The position numbers were made by a program, and so were the translations under genes. From assembly GCA_014695295.1 (NCBI GenBank), contig JACJNY010000063.1, forward strand, positions 1 to 64,000: DNA of 64,000 nucleotides, given 5' to 3'. How positions within the stretch are numbered: position 1 is the first letter of the stretch; every line of letters starts with the position of its first letter. Under the pieces are notes generated by a model. That model searched no databases. It was not told the origin of the DNA and saw nothing but the letters and a program-made list of their open reading frames with translations. This document shows, piece by piece, positions 44,824-53,808 of this stretch. This stretch comes from Microcoleus sp. FACHB-61. GTDB lineage: Bacteria > Cyanobacteriota > Cyanobacteriia > Cyanobacteriales > Microcoleaceae.

Positions 44824-45552
44824 CTACAGCGCGTGCCGGATAAGCTGCTGCAAAAAATTGACTACCGACAAGTCTGAACATGGCTCCGTATAGTTGGGAT
44901 TTTGTGCTGCCTGTTCGCGGTTTGTCACTAAAAAACAAGCAGCAGTGAAATGCCTTTCTCGCACCATCTTCTGACAAAAAAGTTCGTAGCGTTTAGCATA
45001 GCTTGCCCCTCTAAACTCCGGCAAAACGGCGAAATGCGGTTCGGCAACCTGCACCGGTGCGCGCGAGGCCGGACTGTCTTCCAAAACAAACAAATACCCC
45101 AACCACGGTGGCGGAGGTGCTTCGCCAAACACCCCTTCCCGGTAAGCTGTCCAGATGTCGAGAGCAGCCCCCATCGCTTCTTCTGTGCGGTTGTTGAAGT
45201 TGTTGCCAAAGCTGCCAACCTGGCTCTTCAACTCGATGACTACTTTGAGTTGCCGTTTTTCAGGGTTTACCACCACAAAGTCGTACATCTTCGTCGGGCG
45301 AAAGAACCCCGGTATAACGGTTAGGCTTTTTTTAACGTGGATATGGTTTTGAGGCACACCTGCAGCCAGCAAGAAATTAGTCAGCGTCAGGATGAAACCA
45401 TCCATCTGCTTGCCGCCTGTCACCGAACTGCGGTTTCCTTGGTCAACCTTGCCAGCTAGCACCTGGGCTTGTGCCTGGGCGATGCGGGTATCCCAGAAAC
45501 CCTGCACAGCTTCCTGGAAAACATCATCGGGGATGGGCGACTGTCCCGTCAT
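44824..45552 (-). CDS. Type II restriction endonuclease, PaeR7I/XhoI-like
   Basis: The 242-residue protein resembles PaeR7I/XhoI as I remember them: EAVQGFWDTRIAQAQAQ, DQGNRSSVTGGKQMDGF, HIHVKKSLTVIPGFFRPTKM, YDFVVVN, VIELKSQVGSFGNNFNNRTE and ALDIWTAYREGVFG. The catalytic PD-ExK residues fit Asp in YDF and Glu/Lys in IELKS. If the specificity is kept, it cuts CTCGAG. The ATG overlaps the methyltransferase stop by four bases, so the pair is translationally coupled. The neighbours SNF2, SWIM and TnpB make an accessory island. Confidence 0.8.
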   Translation of the reverse strand: MTGQSPIPDDVFQEAVQGFWDTRIAQAQAQVLAGKVDQGNRSSVTGGKQMDGFILTLTNFLLAAGVPQNHIHVKKSLTVIPGFFRPTKMYDFVVVNPEKRQLKVVIELKSQVGSFGNNFNNRTEEAMGAALDIWTAYREGVFGEAPPPPWLGYLFVLEDSPASRAPVQVAEPHFAVLPEFRGASYAKRYELFCQKMVRERHFTAACFLVTNREQAAQNPNYTEPCSDLSVVNFLQQLIRHAL

Positions 45553-46595
45553 TCGGCAACGTCCCCCATCAATCCGTCATAGACTACGCGCAAGCCATAC
45601 GTCTGCTGCATCCGTTTCAGCGCTAGGTGATGGTAAGTTGGCTCAACATCTACCCCGATACTGTTGCGCCCCCAGTTGGCGGCGGCGACGCAGGTTGTTC
45701 CTGTCCCCATAAATGGGTCAAGTACCGTGTCCCCTGCAAAAGAAAACATCCGCACCAGTCGTTCTGCCAGTTCCAAAGGATATGGGGCGGGGTGTTGCTT
45801 GGTGGAAGCGCCTTTGATATCCTGCCAAATCTGTTGAAACCACTGTCGGTGGAGAGTTTCCGGTATTACGGACAATACCCGTGCTGTGAGGGTGGGACTG
45901 CGGTAGCCGCCCGGTTTGCGCTGCATCAGGATAAATTCGATGTCGTTTTTGATGACACCTCCGGGCTCATAAGGTTTGCCGAGAAAACTGGTGCCATTCC
46001 CGGCTGCTTCCAGGGAAGCATTGGCGATTTTGTACCAGATAATCGGTGCGAGGTTATCAAATCCCAGATGGCGACAGTGTTCCTGAATACTCGCGTGCAG
46101 GGGAAATACCATGTGCCTGCCAAACCGCCTGCGGGCAACACAGACATCGCCCACCACAATCACCAGCCGTCCGCCAGGGACTAAAACCCGCCATACCTGG
46201 TGCCATACTCGATCGAGCTCCTGCAAAAACTTTTCGTAGTCTGCTATTTCGCCAAGCTGGTTGATATTTGTGAGATATTCTTTTAAATTCCAGTACGGGG
46301 GCGATGTGACTACCAGATGTACGCTTTCATCGGGAATATGTATCAAGTTTCGGCTATCGCCCTGTAGCAAGGAATGGAAAGATGGCAACCCCTGCACCCG
46401 ATTCTGAATTTCCTGGATCAACGCCTTATTTTTGCTGATGGCAGGAATGGCGCGTTGCTCGTCTGCTGTTAGTAATGCCGTTGCTTCCTCGGGTACAAGG
46501 CTTTTATCCTGTAGCGCTTGTTTCAACGGTTCGGGTGCTTCCTGACACAGCAACCGCGTTGAAATATTAACCTTGCTTAAACTCGAAGACTTCAT
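45549..46595 (-). CDS. DNA adenine/cytosine-N4 methyltransferase (beta-class order)
   Basis: The 348-residue protein transfers methyl from SAM to DNA. Motif IV TSPPYWNLKEYL near residue 95 precedes motif I DPFMGTGTTCVAA near residue 305, so the motif order is beta class. TSPPY allows N6-adenine or N4-cytosine; N6-adenine is expected if it protects CTCGAG as the PaeR7I-type partner requires. An N-terminal segment of about 60 helical residues precedes the catalytic part. It lies upstream of and overlaps the nuclease gene, the usual order that lets methylation start first. Confidence 0.9.
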   Translation of the reverse strand: MKSSSLSKVNISTRLLCQEAPEPLKQALQDKSLVPEEATALLTADEQRAIPAISKNKALIQEIQNRVQGLPSFHSLLQGDSRNLIHIPDESVHLVVTSPPYWNLKEYLTNINQLGEIADYEKFLQELDRVWHQVWRVLVPGGRLVIVVGDVCVARRRFGRHMVFPLHASIQEHCRHLGFDNLAPIIWYKIANASLEAAGNGTSFLGKPYEPGGVIKNDIEFILMQRKPGGYRSPTLTARVLSVIPETLHRQWFQQIWQDIKGASTKQHPAPYPLELAERLVRMFSFAGDTVLDPFMGTGTTCVAAANWGRNSIGVDVEPTYHHLALKRMQQTYGLRVVYDGLMGDVAE

Positions 46596-46610
46596 ACATT
46601 TGGTACAATA

Positions 46611-46624
46611 ATCATGTTCATGAT
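46611..46624. promoter_or_regulatory. Inverted repeat upstream of the methyltransferase
   Basis: ATCATG-TT-CATGAT lies 16-29 bases upstream of the methyltransferase start codon. The arm spacing suits a dimeric repressor, but no C-protein gene is visible in the system, so its use is speculative. Confidence 0.3.
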
Positions 46625-46766
46625 ATCAGTTTCGCGAGTCCCAAAAATCATAAGCTCGCTATTGGATTATCTTAGACTATAATTAAAGTAGTGCGACTGT
46701 TAAAAAAGTAGACTTTTTAGTTACAGCAAGCTTTGGCAATTTCAAATTAGAATCTAACATTAACTG

Positions 46767-47546
46767 ATGTTACAAAAAGAAGAACTGTTAAAAGGCATCG
46801 AAAACCGCGAATGTGTCGCGCGGGCGATCGACCAAGCGGAACAAGCAATTAAAACTTGGGAAGTTACTCAGACTGATTTTCTGTCGCCTCCGGAATTGGC
46901 GGACACTCTGACGGTATTTAAGCGCTTAACTGATGTGGAATTAGTGGCTTGGGGCGGCTACCCGCAAGCTGAAAGACAAAGAATTGCGATCGCCCGATCG
47001 GATATCCCGATCGACTCTGCTAGCGTTAACGTTGCTGCGGTAGAAATTGCTGGCAATTTTTTGTTCGATACAGCTTCTCACCGCGACTTTTTGGGGGCGA
47101 TGTTGGGTACGGGAATTGTCCGCGAGAAAACGGGCGATGTGATTGTTTTGGGAGAACGCGGCGCGCAAGCCATTGTCATGCCGGAGATGGTAGAGTATTT
47201 GGAGATGAGTTTGCAGCAAGTGCGATCGGTTCCTGTGCAAACGCGGCGCATTGAGTTGAGCGAACTAAAAATTAGAGAACCCAAAAAGAAAGAAATGACA
47301 ACCGTTGAAGCATCCATGAGATTGGATGCTGTCGCCTCGGCTGGGTTCGCAATGTCTCGCAGCAAAATGGCCGATTTAATTGATAGTGGCGACGTGCGAG
47401 TTAACTGGAAAGACGTTACTCAAGCTAGTTATAATGTCAAGTCTGGAGATTTAATTGCTGTTACCGGCAAGGGAAGATTGGAAATTGGGGAAGTTGCTGT
47501 TACTAAGAAGGAACGCTATCGAGTCCAGTTAACTCGATATTTGTAA
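46767..47546 (+). CDS. Photosystem II S4-domain protein
   Basis: The 259-residue protein belongs to the cyanobacterial PSII S4 family (YlmH-like). An N-terminal region (ECVARAIDQAEQAIKTWEVT, DFLSPPELADTLTVFKRLTD) and a middle GNFLFDTASHRDFLGAMLGTGIVREKTGDVIV and MPEMVEYLE part precede the RNA-binding S4 domain (MRLDAVASAGFAMSRSKMAD, then LIDSGDVRVNWKD). It probably binds RNA near the ribosome and assists photosystem II in an unknown way. It is transcribed alone on the plus strand. Confidence 0.88.
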   Translation: MLQKEELLKGIENRECVARAIDQAEQAIKTWEVTQTDFLSPPELADTLTVFKRLTDVELVAWGGYPQAERQRIAIARSDIPIDSASVNVAAVEIAGNFLFDTASHRDFLGAMLGTGIVREKTGDVIVLGERGAQAIVMPEMVEYLEMSLQQVRSVPVQTRRIELSELKIREPKKKEMTTVEASMRLDAVASAGFAMSRSKMADLIDSGDVRVNWKDVTQASYNVKSGDLIAVTGKGRLEIGEVAVTKKERYRVQLTRYL

Positions 47547-47624
47547 GTCTTGGAATTGGGGATTGAGAAGAAGGAAGAGGGAAGAAGGAATTGGGAATTC
47601 TCTTCCCTCTTCCTTCTTTCTGAC

Positions 47625-47786
47625 CTCTGTTAAATCCGTTAAATCTCGTACACGATCAATTGCCGAACTTTCCTGGAAGCGGCCTCGGTTAAATCCGTTA
47701 AATCCCGTACACTACTTCGTTGCCGACTGCCCTCGCTACCTCCGTTAAATCCCGTACACTGCTTCGTTGCCGAACTTTCTTCGTAA
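47625..47786. repeat. Tandem dispersed repeat, TTAAATCC.GTACAC..TTGCCGAA units
   Basis: Three units of about 50 bp each read GTTAAATCCCGTACAC, CTTCGTTGCCGAAC or near relatives. Single or partial units, on either strand, also occur near 7541-7567, 15782-15825, 51860-51895, 52024-52050 and 53910-53965. No coding capacity. Confidence 0.7.
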
Positions 47787-48572
47787 TTACGCTTTACCTC
47801 GAAACACCTTTGCTACCGACTTCACCAAAAGTTCTCGCGGCATCAATCTGGGCATATTGGCGATGATTTGATTGGGAATTCCCCCTGTGACAACATTAGA
47901 CTCATTTTTGTCTAAAGCTTTCAAAGCATCTCGCACTACTTCCGCTGCGGGAACGAGTTTTTGCCCGCTGCTGGATGCCATTGATTGAGGGAATTCAGCT
48001 ACTGCGAAAAAGTCCGATTCTGTAGGCCCTGGACAAACGCACAAAACGCCAATTCCTAAATCTTTGTTTTCCGCCCAAAGTGCCTCGCTGAAACTCAAAA
48101 CAAAGGCTTTAGTAGCAGCATACATTGACAAGTACGGCATCGGTTGAAAAGCTGCGATGGAGGCAACATTGATGATACTTCCTGATTTTCGCTGCCGCAT
48201 TCCCTGCAAAAATAAGTGCGAGAGTTCAACTAATGCTACAATATTTAGTTGCACCATTGTTAGTTGTTTCGCAAGCGGGCGATCGGCAAAAACTCCGTAA
48301 TCTCCAAATCCCGCATTGTTAACCAACAAATCCACCGTCCAACCTTTTTTAACAATCGTATCAAATACAGCAGTTCCAGCGCCCGGTGCGCTCAAATCTT
48401 GCACGATTACTTCTACCAGAACCTTGAATTGTTGTTGCAGTGTAGCAGCTAGCTGCTGCAATTTGTCTTCGGAACGAGCTACCAAGATTAGATTGTGCTG
48501 GCGTTTGGCTAATTCGGCGGCAAAGGCTGCACCAATTCCGCCAGAAGCACCGGTGATTAAAGCAGTGGGCAT
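47787..48572 (-). CDS. Short-chain dehydrogenase/reductase
   Basis: The 261-residue classical SDR (DltE/YqjQ-like) has the NADP motif TGASGGIGAAFA, LLVNNAGFG, the catalytic Ser of NVASIAA, and Tyr-Lys of YAATKAF. PGPTESDFF follows. No substrate can be inferred; sequences of this type reduce carbonyls of lipids or sugars. It stops 50 bases from nothing but the repeat tract and begins upstream at 48572, divergent from the following gene. Confidence 0.88.
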   Translation of the reverse strand: MPTALITGASGGIGAAFAAELAKRQHNLILVARSEDKLQQLAATLQQQFKVLVEVIVQDLSAPGAGTAVFDTIVKKGWTVDLLVNNAGFGDYGVFADRPLAKQLTMVQLNIVALVELSHLFLQGMRQRKSGSIINVASIAAFQPMPYLSMYAATKAFVLSFSEALWAENKDLGIGVLCVCPGPTESDFFAVAEFPQSMASSSGQKLVPAAEVVRDALKALDKNESNVVTGGIPNQIIANMPRLMPRELLVKSVAKVFRGKA

Positions 48573-48669
48573 GAACTTTCTTCGGATTATTTGATATAAA
48601 CTTTATATATTTTAACAATTATTTTGAGGGGGAGCCTGTAAAATAATTAAAAGGGAATAGGTGAGTTTT

Positions 48670-50010
48670 ATGGCGCGTCTTACCGATCGAGCTTTTGAAA
48701 TTTTGCGGGCAGAAGTTGACAAGTGCGCGGCGGCTGATAGTCTAGGCGGTGATGTCTACCGACGGATGGTAATCAAGCGGTTGGAGAAACTTCGATCGCA
48801 AAACGGCACTTTTGCGTCAATAGAAGAAATCCGCGATACCTTCAAAGACCAATTTCCCAACTTCAGCCAACAAGCTCTCAAAGCTGCCGTCAAAGCCAAC
48901 CGCCCGCCCGGATTGTTCGGTAAAATCATCTTTGCTGGGAGTTTGCTGGGAAGTGCTGCGGGGATAATTTGGCTGATTAACCTACCTTTTCCCATGATTC
49001 GCTGGCCCGTGGCGAGAACAATGCCGATATTGTTGCTGCCAAGTTTTATGAGTATGGATCACAATTACCGGCAGGCGATCGCCCTTGTGGAACAATCCGA
49101 TCAACTGGTGAATAAAGCCACGGCTGTTGCTGATTTTGACTTGGGCGAAATAAAAGCAAAACAAGCGCAAAAACACCTCGACGCCTTGCCGGTGTGGTTC
49201 CTCGGCTATTACCCAAAGAGGTACTGCTCTTTTTTTAGCTGCAGTTGGCAGTTTACACTCGATGAATTTCAAGCCGCCCGCAAAAATGTCGGGCGGATGG
49301 AGGCTCAGATTTTCCAGCAAAAAAATGCTTTTACTCAGTTAAATCAAGTCGAACAAACTCTCAACGCGGCGAAACAGCAGTATCAGCAAGCCAAAACGGC
49401 TGCAGACAGACAAAAAGCGACGGTAAATTGGCAAAGTGCGATCGATCAACTCAATCAAATTCCCGCCGAAACCCTCGCTGGAGAAACGGCCAAGAAAACA
49501 CTCAAAGCAGCAGAAAGAGACTTTCAAGCAATGGGCGGCGTCGCCACCGGTTCTGTGCAGGCTGACAACTTAATCGAAGCTGCTAAAGAATTTGCTCTCT
49601 CCGCCGCCGTCGCCTCCCAAAAACCGCCGCATCCCGCCGCACAGTGGGAGCAAATAGCAGAATTGTGGCAAGAAGGTATTAACAGACTGAAATTGATTTC
49701 TGTCGATAACCCAGGGTATCTCGACGCTCAAACCAAACTCGCTGAATATCAAAAAAATTTAGGAATTACCCAGATTAGACTGGAAACAGAAAAAGATTCT
49801 GCAAAAGCTTTGCAAGAAGCTAAAAGCTTGTTTGCCAACTTGCAAAATAATGTGAATTCTCCGAGTCAAAATCCCGGTAACTCCCTCAGCCAGTTGCAAC
49901 AAATTATCAATCAATTAGAATCCATTAAACCCGGGACAACTGTTTATCCCGAATCCCAAAAATGGCTGCAATCTGCTCGCAAGAAACAGCAAGAATGGCA
50001 AAAGAATTAG
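48670..50010 (+). CDS. Membrane-anchored helical-repeat protein
   Basis: The 446-residue protein has an N-terminal soluble part (FEILRAEVDKCAAADSLGGD, TFKDQFPNFSQQALKAAVK), one transmembrane helix (KIIFAGSLLGSAAGIIWLIN) and a long helical C-terminus. The C-terminus repeats a unit W..AI.QL..IP..T....A...L (for example WQSAIDQLNQIPAETLAGET, and LISVDNPGYLDAQTKLAEY), similar in design to the C-terminal units of the pseudo-orthocaspase at 8992. An alternative GTG lies at 48661. No catalytic motif is seen; a scaffold or envelope role is likely. Confidence 0.65.
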   Translation: MARLTDRAFEILRAEVDKCAAADSLGGDVYRRMVIKRLEKLRSQNGTFASIEEIRDTFKDQFPNFSQQALKAAVKANRPPGLFGKIIFAGSLLGSAAGIIWLINLPFPMIRWPVARTMPILLLPSFMSMDHNYRQAIALVEQSDQLVNKATAVADFDLGEIKAKQAQKHLDALPVWFLGYYPKRYCSFFSCSWQFTLDEFQAARKNVGRMEAQIFQQKNAFTQLNQVEQTLNAAKQQYQQAKTAADRQKATVNWQSAIDQLNQIPAETLAGETAKKTLKAAERDFQAMGGVATGSVQADNLIEAAKEFALSAAVASQKPPHPAAQWEQIAELWQEGINRLKLISVDNPGYLDAQTKLAEYQKNLGITQIRLETEKDSAKALQEAKSLFANLQNNVNSPSQNPGNSLSQLQQIINQLESIKPGTTVYPESQKWLQSARKKQQEWQKN

Positions 50011-50070
50011 CTGTTGACTGTTGACTGTTGACTAATGCCAACTGTCAACAGCCAACGGCCAACTGACAAA

Positions 50071-50307
50071 TTACCAAGTCGGGTCAACATACAGATTAAT
50101 TGTCACTTGCTTTTTCCCGGAAGGGACGCCGGAAATACAAGCACAAATCGTATCTCCGCCATCAATTTCTACTTCGCAAGCGTGACAAGAACCCATGAGA
50201 CAGCCAGTAGGAATAGACACCCCTGCACGTTTGGCTACATCTAGCAAATGCTCTCCTGGTTCAGCTTCAACTGTCACGTTATCAGGTAAAAAAACAATCT
50301 TTGTCAT
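50071..50307 (-). CDS. Small 2Fe-2S ferredoxin-like protein
   Basis: This 78-residue electron-transfer protein has the ligand pattern C-x4-C-x2-C in GCLMGSCHACEVEI and a later Cys pair (TICACISG) to supply the fourth ligand. It is shorter than PetF by about 20 residues, with a bulky LMGS loop in place of RAGA. The N-terminus KIVFLPDNVTVEAEPGEHLLDVAKRAGVSIP matches the ferredoxin fold of bacterial small 2Fe-2S proteins. It precedes cobQ on the same strand? No: cobQ lies on its 5' side and they share direction, with about 70 bases of TGTTGAC repeats between them. Partner proteins are unknown. Confidence 0.75.
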   Translation of the reverse strand: MTKIVFLPDNVTVEAEPGEHLLDVAKRAGVSIPTGCLMGSCHACEVEIDGGDTICACISGVPSGKKQVTINLYVDPTW

Positions 50308-50375
50308 TCAATTTTAACCTCAACTCTAACAAACAACAGTTAACAGTCAACAGTCAACAGTCAACTGTTAACTAA

Positions 50376-51842
50376 TTAACCTAAAATATGCTTTATATCT
50401 AAATGCTTTTCCACTGTATCTGCTAGAGTGTCTAACAGAGCTTCTCGGTGTTCCCGGTAATTAGGAATACCTGTAGGCAATGCGCGGAGTCCCCGCTGCT
50501 GCCGCAAGTGATTTAACCAAGCTCGCCGCCAAGCTCCGTTGTCAAAAATGCCGTGCAGGTATGTGCCCCAAACTGACTGAGAAGTGTTGACAATTCCTAA
50601 ACTCGCATCGTCAAATAGCGGTTGAATCAAATCTGACTCTAGCATTTTCGTTTTTCCTTGATGAATTTCGTAACCGGAAACAGGCAAACCCGGTTGAGGA
50701 TAGTTAGATGTTACGATTCGTTGGCGGGCAATTTTGTTCGGTGCCATCGCAGTTTTCAAAGGCAGCAATCCCAATCCTGGAAATTCTCCTTTTTCTCCCT
50801 CAATGCCTTCTTTATCGGTGATACTTTCTCCCAGCATCTGAAAGCCGCCGCAAACTCCCATGACTGTACCGCCAGCTACTAAATAATTTTGAATAGCTTT
50901 GGCCATTCCTGTTTGGCGCAGCACTTGCAAATCGGAAATTGTAGTTTTAGACCCTGGTAAAATCACGGCATCGGGATGGCCTAAATGGTCTTTTGGGCTG
51001 ACATATTTGACTGTGACGCTAGTTTCCGACTCCAGGGGGTCAAAGTCCGTAAAATTAGAAATTCGGGGCAGGCGGATGACCGAAATATTTATGTCGGTTT
51101 GAGAATTGGGAGAACGCCGATCGAGCAAATCGAGAGAATCTTCTGAGGGAAACACTTCGTCTATCCAAGGAATCACCCCAACTACCGGGATTCCCGTCCT
51201 TTCTTCTAGCCAAGTCAGGCCCGGATCTAAGATCGATTTTTGTCCTCGGAACTTATTAATAATGAATCCTTTAATTAAAGCCCGTTCGTCTGGATCGAGC
51301 AATTCCAAAGTACCGATAATGTGAGCAAAAGCACCGCCGCGATCGATATCCACTACTAGCAAAGTCCGAGCCTTTAAATGTTTGGCTACCCGCATATTTG
51401 TTAAATCGCGGTGTTTGAGATTAATCTCAGCAGGGCTGCCGGCTCCCTCACACACAATCATGTCAAATTCTTGGCCGAGAAATTCTAAAGATTCCCGAAT
51501 AGCTTGCCAGCCGATATCGAAATACTGCTCGTAATATTGAGATGCTCGCACATTGGCGATCGCCCGACCCTTGACAATTAATTGAGAAGTCATGTCTCCT
51601 TGTGGCTTGAGCAAAATCGGATTCATTTCTACCCAAGGTGCGACGCCCGCAGCCCAAGCTTGCACTGCTTGAGCGTAACCAATCTCTCCGCCGGCCGCTG
51701 TGACATAGGAATTCAGTGCCATATTCTGACCTTTAAACGGAGTTACCCGCCAGCCTCGCCGAGAAAAGATTCGACACAAAGCTGCCACGAGTAAAGATTT
51801 CCCTGCGTGAGATGTTGTTCCCACGACCATAATTGCTTTCAT
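50376..51842 (-). CDS. cobQ: Cobyric acid synthase
   Basis: CobQ amidates adenosyl-cobyrinic a,c-diamide at four carboxylates using glutamine and ATP in cobalamin synthesis. The 488-residue protein has the ATP P-loop domain (VVGTTSHAGKSLL), VDIDRGGAFAH, and the class I glutamine amidotransferase domain with nucleophile Cys331 (GVCGGFQMLG) and His in GTYLHGIFDN. YEIHQG is intact too. The length is normal. It is transcribed toward the small ferredoxin-like gene and preceded by a repeat-rich gap. Other cob genes are not in the window. Confidence 0.93.
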   Translation of the reverse strand: MKAIMVVGTTSHAGKSLLVAALCRIFSRRGWRVTPFKGQNMALNSYVTAAGGEIGYAQAVQAWAAGVAPWVEMNPILLKPQGDMTSQLIVKGRAIANVRASQYYEQYFDIGWQAIRESLEFLGQEFDMIVCEGAGSPAEINLKHRDLTNMRVAKHLKARTLLVVDIDRGGAFAHIIGTLELLDPDERALIKGFIINKFRGQKSILDPGLTWLEERTGIPVVGVIPWIDEVFPSEDSLDLLDRRSPNSQTDINISVIRLPRISNFTDFDPLESETSVTVKYVSPKDHLGHPDAVILPGSKTTISDLQVLRQTGMAKAIQNYLVAGGTVMGVCGGFQMLGESITDKEGIEGEKGEFPGLGLLPLKTAMAPNKIARQRIVTSNYPQPGLPVSGYEIHQGKTKMLESDLIQPLFDDASLGIVNTSQSVWGTYLHGIFDNGAWRRAWLNHLRQQRGLRALPTGIPNYREHREALLDTLADTVEKHLDIKHILG

Positions 51843-52182
51843 AATATTAAGGGAGAAGGAAGTTCGGCAACGAAGCAGTGTAAGAGATTTAATATCTATT
51901 CCCGTTGCACCGTCCGTGATTGTTGATTATTGAGTATTAACTGTTGACTCGGAGTCGAAAAACTAAATGGTTGAGTGTTAACTGTTGACTCGATTTTATT
52001 ATTCCGATGCAACCGGAAACGATATAACGGATTTAACGGATTTAACGGATGGATGTTGAGAGCCGAAGTCAAGCGTGAATAAGGAGGAAGGAAGAGGGCC
52101 TAAGTAAGAAGTAAGGAGTAAGAAGTAAGAAGGCAGAAAACAGAATCAAAAAAATTCTGGTATCTACCTTTTGCTTTTTGCC
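51843..52182. repeat. 340-base repeat-rich intergenic region
   Basis: It contains a unit of the dispersed TTCGGCAACGAAGCAGTGTA family (about 51862-51893), TGTTGACTC words, ATAACGGATTTAACGGATTTAACGGA near 52024 and AGAAGTAAGGAGTAAGAAGTAAGAAG-like triplets. No gene is supported. Confidence 0.65.
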
Positions 52183-53808
52183 TCAAGATAACGGCTTATC
52201 TTCGCCGGATACATTCTCAGACTTGGATTCATGGGCCGCTTGAGCAGCTTCTACTAGATCCGGAGGGGGGGGATTCGGGCGAATCAATTCCGGTTGTTCT
52301 CCCTCAGAAGATGGTTTTTTATCTGTGGATTCGATCGAGATCACTGATACTGAAACCGTTTCCACCTGCACGCTCAACCCAGGTTCTCCCGGTACTTCTA
52401 TCTCTACAGGCTCTGCCATTTCCACCACAGTCATTTCTATCGATGCTGCAGGGGCTTCTGCTTCCGGTACGCCTGCTGCTGCTTCCGGTTCACCAACCGC
52501 AGCCAGCGGTGTCTGGGTTTCCAGAGATACAGCAGGGGCTTCTGCTTCTAGTACGCCTGCTGCTGCTTCCGGTTCACCAACAGCAGCCAGCGGTGTCTGG
52601 ATTTCAGCGGACGATCGCTCGTCGATCGGAGTTGCCCCTATTTTGTCAGAACTCGCGGTTTCTACAGCCATCAACTCGGCCATTGATTCAACATCGGTGG
52701 GAAACGGCAATCCTTGGCTGGTTTCAACAGCAGTGTTGCTGCTTTCGGCCGCCACTTCCGCAGCCGCCTGGGCTAATTCGGATTCGAGAATCTGGTCGAT
52801 ACCCCGTGCAGGAGTTGCCGTTATTTTAGATTCAGGTGCGATCGATTCTGAAGTCGCTGAAGGTTTTGCCGTCTGAGGAGTTGCATCAGACTTGTTTTTA
52901 CCCGCACCCCGTCCCAACATACCGCCGAGACTATTTTTGATATTGCCGAACAGACTTGCGAAACCGCCGGATTTTTTAGCTGGTTTGGCAGGAGTTGGGG
53001 TCGCCGCCGCTGCCGCCGCCTGCGACTCTTTAACGGCTGTCCTCCATTCTGTTTCCATCTCGTCAAAATCATCGGCTTCTGGCTGCTGTTGACGCTCTGG
53101 CTGAGCCTCTGCTGGCTCCACACTTGCTGGAGAGGCAATTTCTGAAATTTCTAGAGGTAGAGGTAGAGGAGTGAAGCTGCTGGCTAATTCTGCTGGAGTT
53201 GGTGAAGTCTCAGCAGCAGGAGTTTCGACTGAAGAGATGGGTATTTCTTCAATTGCAGGTGCTGTCGAGTCGGGAATTGTCCAGCCAGGGGCGATCGGAC
53301 TTTCGGCCGAAAGTTCGATCGGACTTTCGGCAATAATTTCAGCTATTGGGGGAATCGCCGGCTGTTCCTCTAGCTTTACCTCGCCCTCATTCACAGCGGG
53401 TGCTGGAACCACATCAGTTTTCGGTTTGGGCGATCGAACAAACTTAGGTTTTTTCGTCGCTGCAGGCTCTTTTTTCTGGGGAAACAAGCCCGCCAACAGT
53501 CCACCTGCAGCCCCTGGCAAATTGACCGACTGAGGAATCGGTGTTTGCTCAGCAACGGGCGTCACCAGCCTGCGCAAAGTCAGAGTTTCCCAAGCAAACC
53601 AGGCCAACATAGCCACGCCCGCTATTTGACCAAGCAGGAGAGCACCTGTAATTCGTCCCGCACAAGCCCATAAAATTAACGCATAAAAAAGCCCTACCCC
53701 GCTCCAGGTAAAATCACTTTTGCGGTGAACTTCTGGAAAAAAGAAGGCCGCCATGTAAATACTGAAGCTGCCTAGACCGACCGCCAACGCCAGAAAGTAT
53801 GCAAGCAT
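52183..53808 (-). CDS. ycf66: Ycf66-family protein with long Ala/Glu/Pro-rich tail
   Basis: Residues 1-80 match Ycf66: YFLALAVGLGSFSIYMAAFF, FPEVHRKSDFTWSGVGLFYALILW and GALLLGQIAGVAMLAWFAWETLTLRR, i.e. three hydrophobic helices. The family is found in cyanobacteria and plastids and is of unknown function. Here the rest, about 460 residues, is a low-complexity Pro/Ala/Glu/Ser tail with an internal tandem repeat of about 26 residues (LAAVGEPEAAAGV unit, twice) and one basic middle block (KKSGGFASLFGNIKNSLGGM). The tail is far longer than in typical Ycf66 and is likely cytosolic and disordered. Confidence 0.8.
   Translation of the reverse strand: MLAYFLALAVGLGSFSIYMAAFFFPEVHRKSDFTWSGVGLFYALILWACAGRITGALLLGQIAGVAMLAWFAWETLTLRRLVTPVAEQTPIPQSVNLPGAAGGLLAGLFPQKKEPAATKKPKFVRSPKPKTDVVPAPAVNEGEVKLEEQPAIPPIAEIIAESPIELSAESPIAPGWTIPDSTAPAIEEIPISSVETPAAETSPTPAELASSFTPLPLPLEISEIASPASVEPAEAQPERQQQPEADDFDEMETEWRTAVKESQAAAAAATPTPAKPAKKSGGFASLFGNIKNSLGGMLGRGAGKNKSDATPQTAKPSATSESIAPESKITATPARGIDQILESELAQAAAEVAAESSNTAVETSQGLPFPTDVESMAELMAVETASSDKIGATPIDERSSAEIQTPLAAVGEPEAAAGVLEAEAPAVSLETQTPLAAVGEPEAAAGVPEAEAPAASIEMTVVEMAEPVEIEVPGEPGLSVQVETVSVSVISIESTDKKPSSEGEQPELIRPNPPPPDLVEAAQAAHESKSENVSGEDKPLS

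Noticed and set aside
45627-46184. 185-codon plus-strand frame opposite the methyltransferase
   Set aside because: Antisense to clear methyltransferase motifs.
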